From contig JAFXYP010000069.1 in the NCBI GenBank assembly GCA_017541665.1, positions 28,176 to 92,175 of the forward strand: 64,000 bases of DNA, read 5' to 3'. Below the pieces are notes generated by a model. It was not told the origin of the DNA. It saw only the letters and a program-made list of their open reading frames with translations, and did no database searches. The stretch is from Lentisphaeria bacterium (GTDB taxonomy: Bacteria > Verrucomicrobiota > Lentisphaeria > Victivallales > UBA1829). The first letter of the stretch is position 1. Each line of letters begins with the position of its first letter. Both the position numbers and the translations under genes were made by a program. Positions 63,337-64,000 of the stretch are shown here, one piece after another.

Positions 63337-64000
63337 ATGAACAATGAAACAACACAAAAAGAAACGAAATCGTCAAAATCATTATTTGTACTCATGGTGT
63401 TGATACTTTTTGGAACAATCCTTAACCTGGCGGGATGCAGTTCCGTAGACGGGGGAAGCAGAGTGCGAGTTTCCGACTTCAAAGTCAAGCGGGGAACAAA
63501 CCTCAGCCACTGGTTTTCACAAACTCCCGTGCGAGGGGCTGCACGTGCAGCCAGAGTAAAGGAAGATGATTTCATCCGCCTGAAAGAATTTGGATTTGAC
63601 CATGTCAGAATCCCGATTGATGAAGAACAATTCTGGGACGACAACGGGAACAAACTGACGGATGCCTGGGAACTGCTGGATGCATCCATCAAGCTCGCAC
63701 TCAAGCATGAACTGCGCGTAATCGTGGATTTGCATATCATCCGCAGTTTTTATTTCAATGCATCCATCGAAGGCAACAACACGAATACACTTTTCACGGA
63801 AGAAAAATCACAGGAACAATTAGTGAATCTGTGGAGAGAGCTTTCCGCGGCGCTGAAAGGATTCTCGACCGACTGGGTGGCATACGAATTTCTGAATGAA
63901 CCGGTCGCGGATGATCCGGAACAATGGAACAATCTCATCGCGAAAGTACATAAGACTTTGCGTCAGCTGGAACCCGAACGCGTACTGGTGATCGGGTCCA
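63337..64000 (+). CDS. GH5-family lipoprotein cellulase/mannanase-like enzyme (3' end outside window)
   Basis: At least 221 residues, cut by the window end. Lipoprotein signal ending LNLAGC (Cys about 34). The GH5 TIM barrel is under way: GTNLSHWF, conserved Arg in FDHVRIPID, VIVDLHI, and the acid/base Glu in YEFLNEPVAD. Endo-beta-glucanase or mannanase activity is likely. AAGGAG lies 8 nt before the ATG and a strong promoter at 63267-63295. Confidence 0.9.
   Translation, partial: MNNETTQKETKSSKSLFVLMVLILFGTILNLAGCSSVDGGSRVRVSDFKVKRGTNLSHWFSQTPVRGAARAARVKEDDFIRLKEFGFDHVRIPIDEEQFWDDNGNKLTDAWELLDASIKLALKHELRVIVDLHIIRSFYFNASIEGNNTNTLFTEEKSQEQLVNLWRELSAALKGFSTDWVAYEFLNEPVADDPEQWNNLIAKVHKTLRQLEPERVLVIGS

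Overview
The window looks like a chromosomal segment of a Gram-negative bacterium of the Planctomycetes-Verrucomicrobia-Chlamydiae group, most likely a Lentisphaerota/Victivallis-like gut or aquatic organism. This is an inference from three things. There are FTLIE-type pseudopilins in a Verrucomicrobia-like cassette. There is a eukaryote-like Ser/Thr kinase with an N-terminal zinc ribbon. There is a giant AIDA-repeat/RTX surface protein next to glycoside hydrolases. The first 13 kb is GC-rich core sequence. The polysaccharide locus is less GC-rich, and the last 6 kb is AT-richer and looks accessory.

Layout. 1-13.3 kb (+): Mrp-type Fe-S carrier (cut by the window edge), PTS IIA-like protein, a pseudopilin cassette (two minor pseudopilins, a 975-residue PilX/GspK-like protein, a secreted helical protein, a GspH-like pseudopilin), a Ser/Thr kinase, a small HTH protein, an RsuA/RluB pseudouridine synthase, tRNA-Asp(GTC), XerD and ApbE. 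13.7-37.5 kb (-): a polysaccharide locus in two transcription units. The upstream unit (promoter near 37.48 kb) runs 19 genes from 36901 to 17236: acyltransferase, two polysaccharide pyruvyl-transferase/FrhB-like pairs, Wzx flippase, four glycosyltransferases, a nucleotidyltransferase-GHMP kinase fusion, GDP-fucose synthesis (gmd, fcl), a FabH/ACP/SDR/GNAT acyl-sugar module and a deacetylase. The downstream unit (promoter near 17.07 kb) encodes a NusG/RfaH-like antiterminator, rmlB, rmlA, then the scar of a deletion that fused the start of ugd to the end of an epimerase gene. Both units begin with long untranslated leaders that share the same ~115-nt three-hairpin element, the main finding here. 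It is plausibly the recruitment site of the NusG paralogue.

37.9-49 kb: secreted carbohydrate-active enzymes and small enzymes (GH2, lipoprotein esterase, nitroreductase, GH43, lipase-like hydrolase, LMW protein tyrosine phosphatase, GT87-like membrane protein). 49.4-56.1 kb: a 2236-residue AIDA-repeat/RTX protein whose leader contains a strong intrinsic terminator. 56.4-58 kb: hipBA toxin-antitoxin. 58.1-63.2 kb: an array of small secreted or membrane proteins, several preceded by copies of one short leader/RBS module and including two full paralogues, a duplicated promoter-signal-peptide stub and a Sel1 fragment. The window ends inside a GH5 lipoprotein gene. Promoters in the window share a pattern of TTGCAT/TTGACT/TTGATT, 16-17 nt, TATATT.
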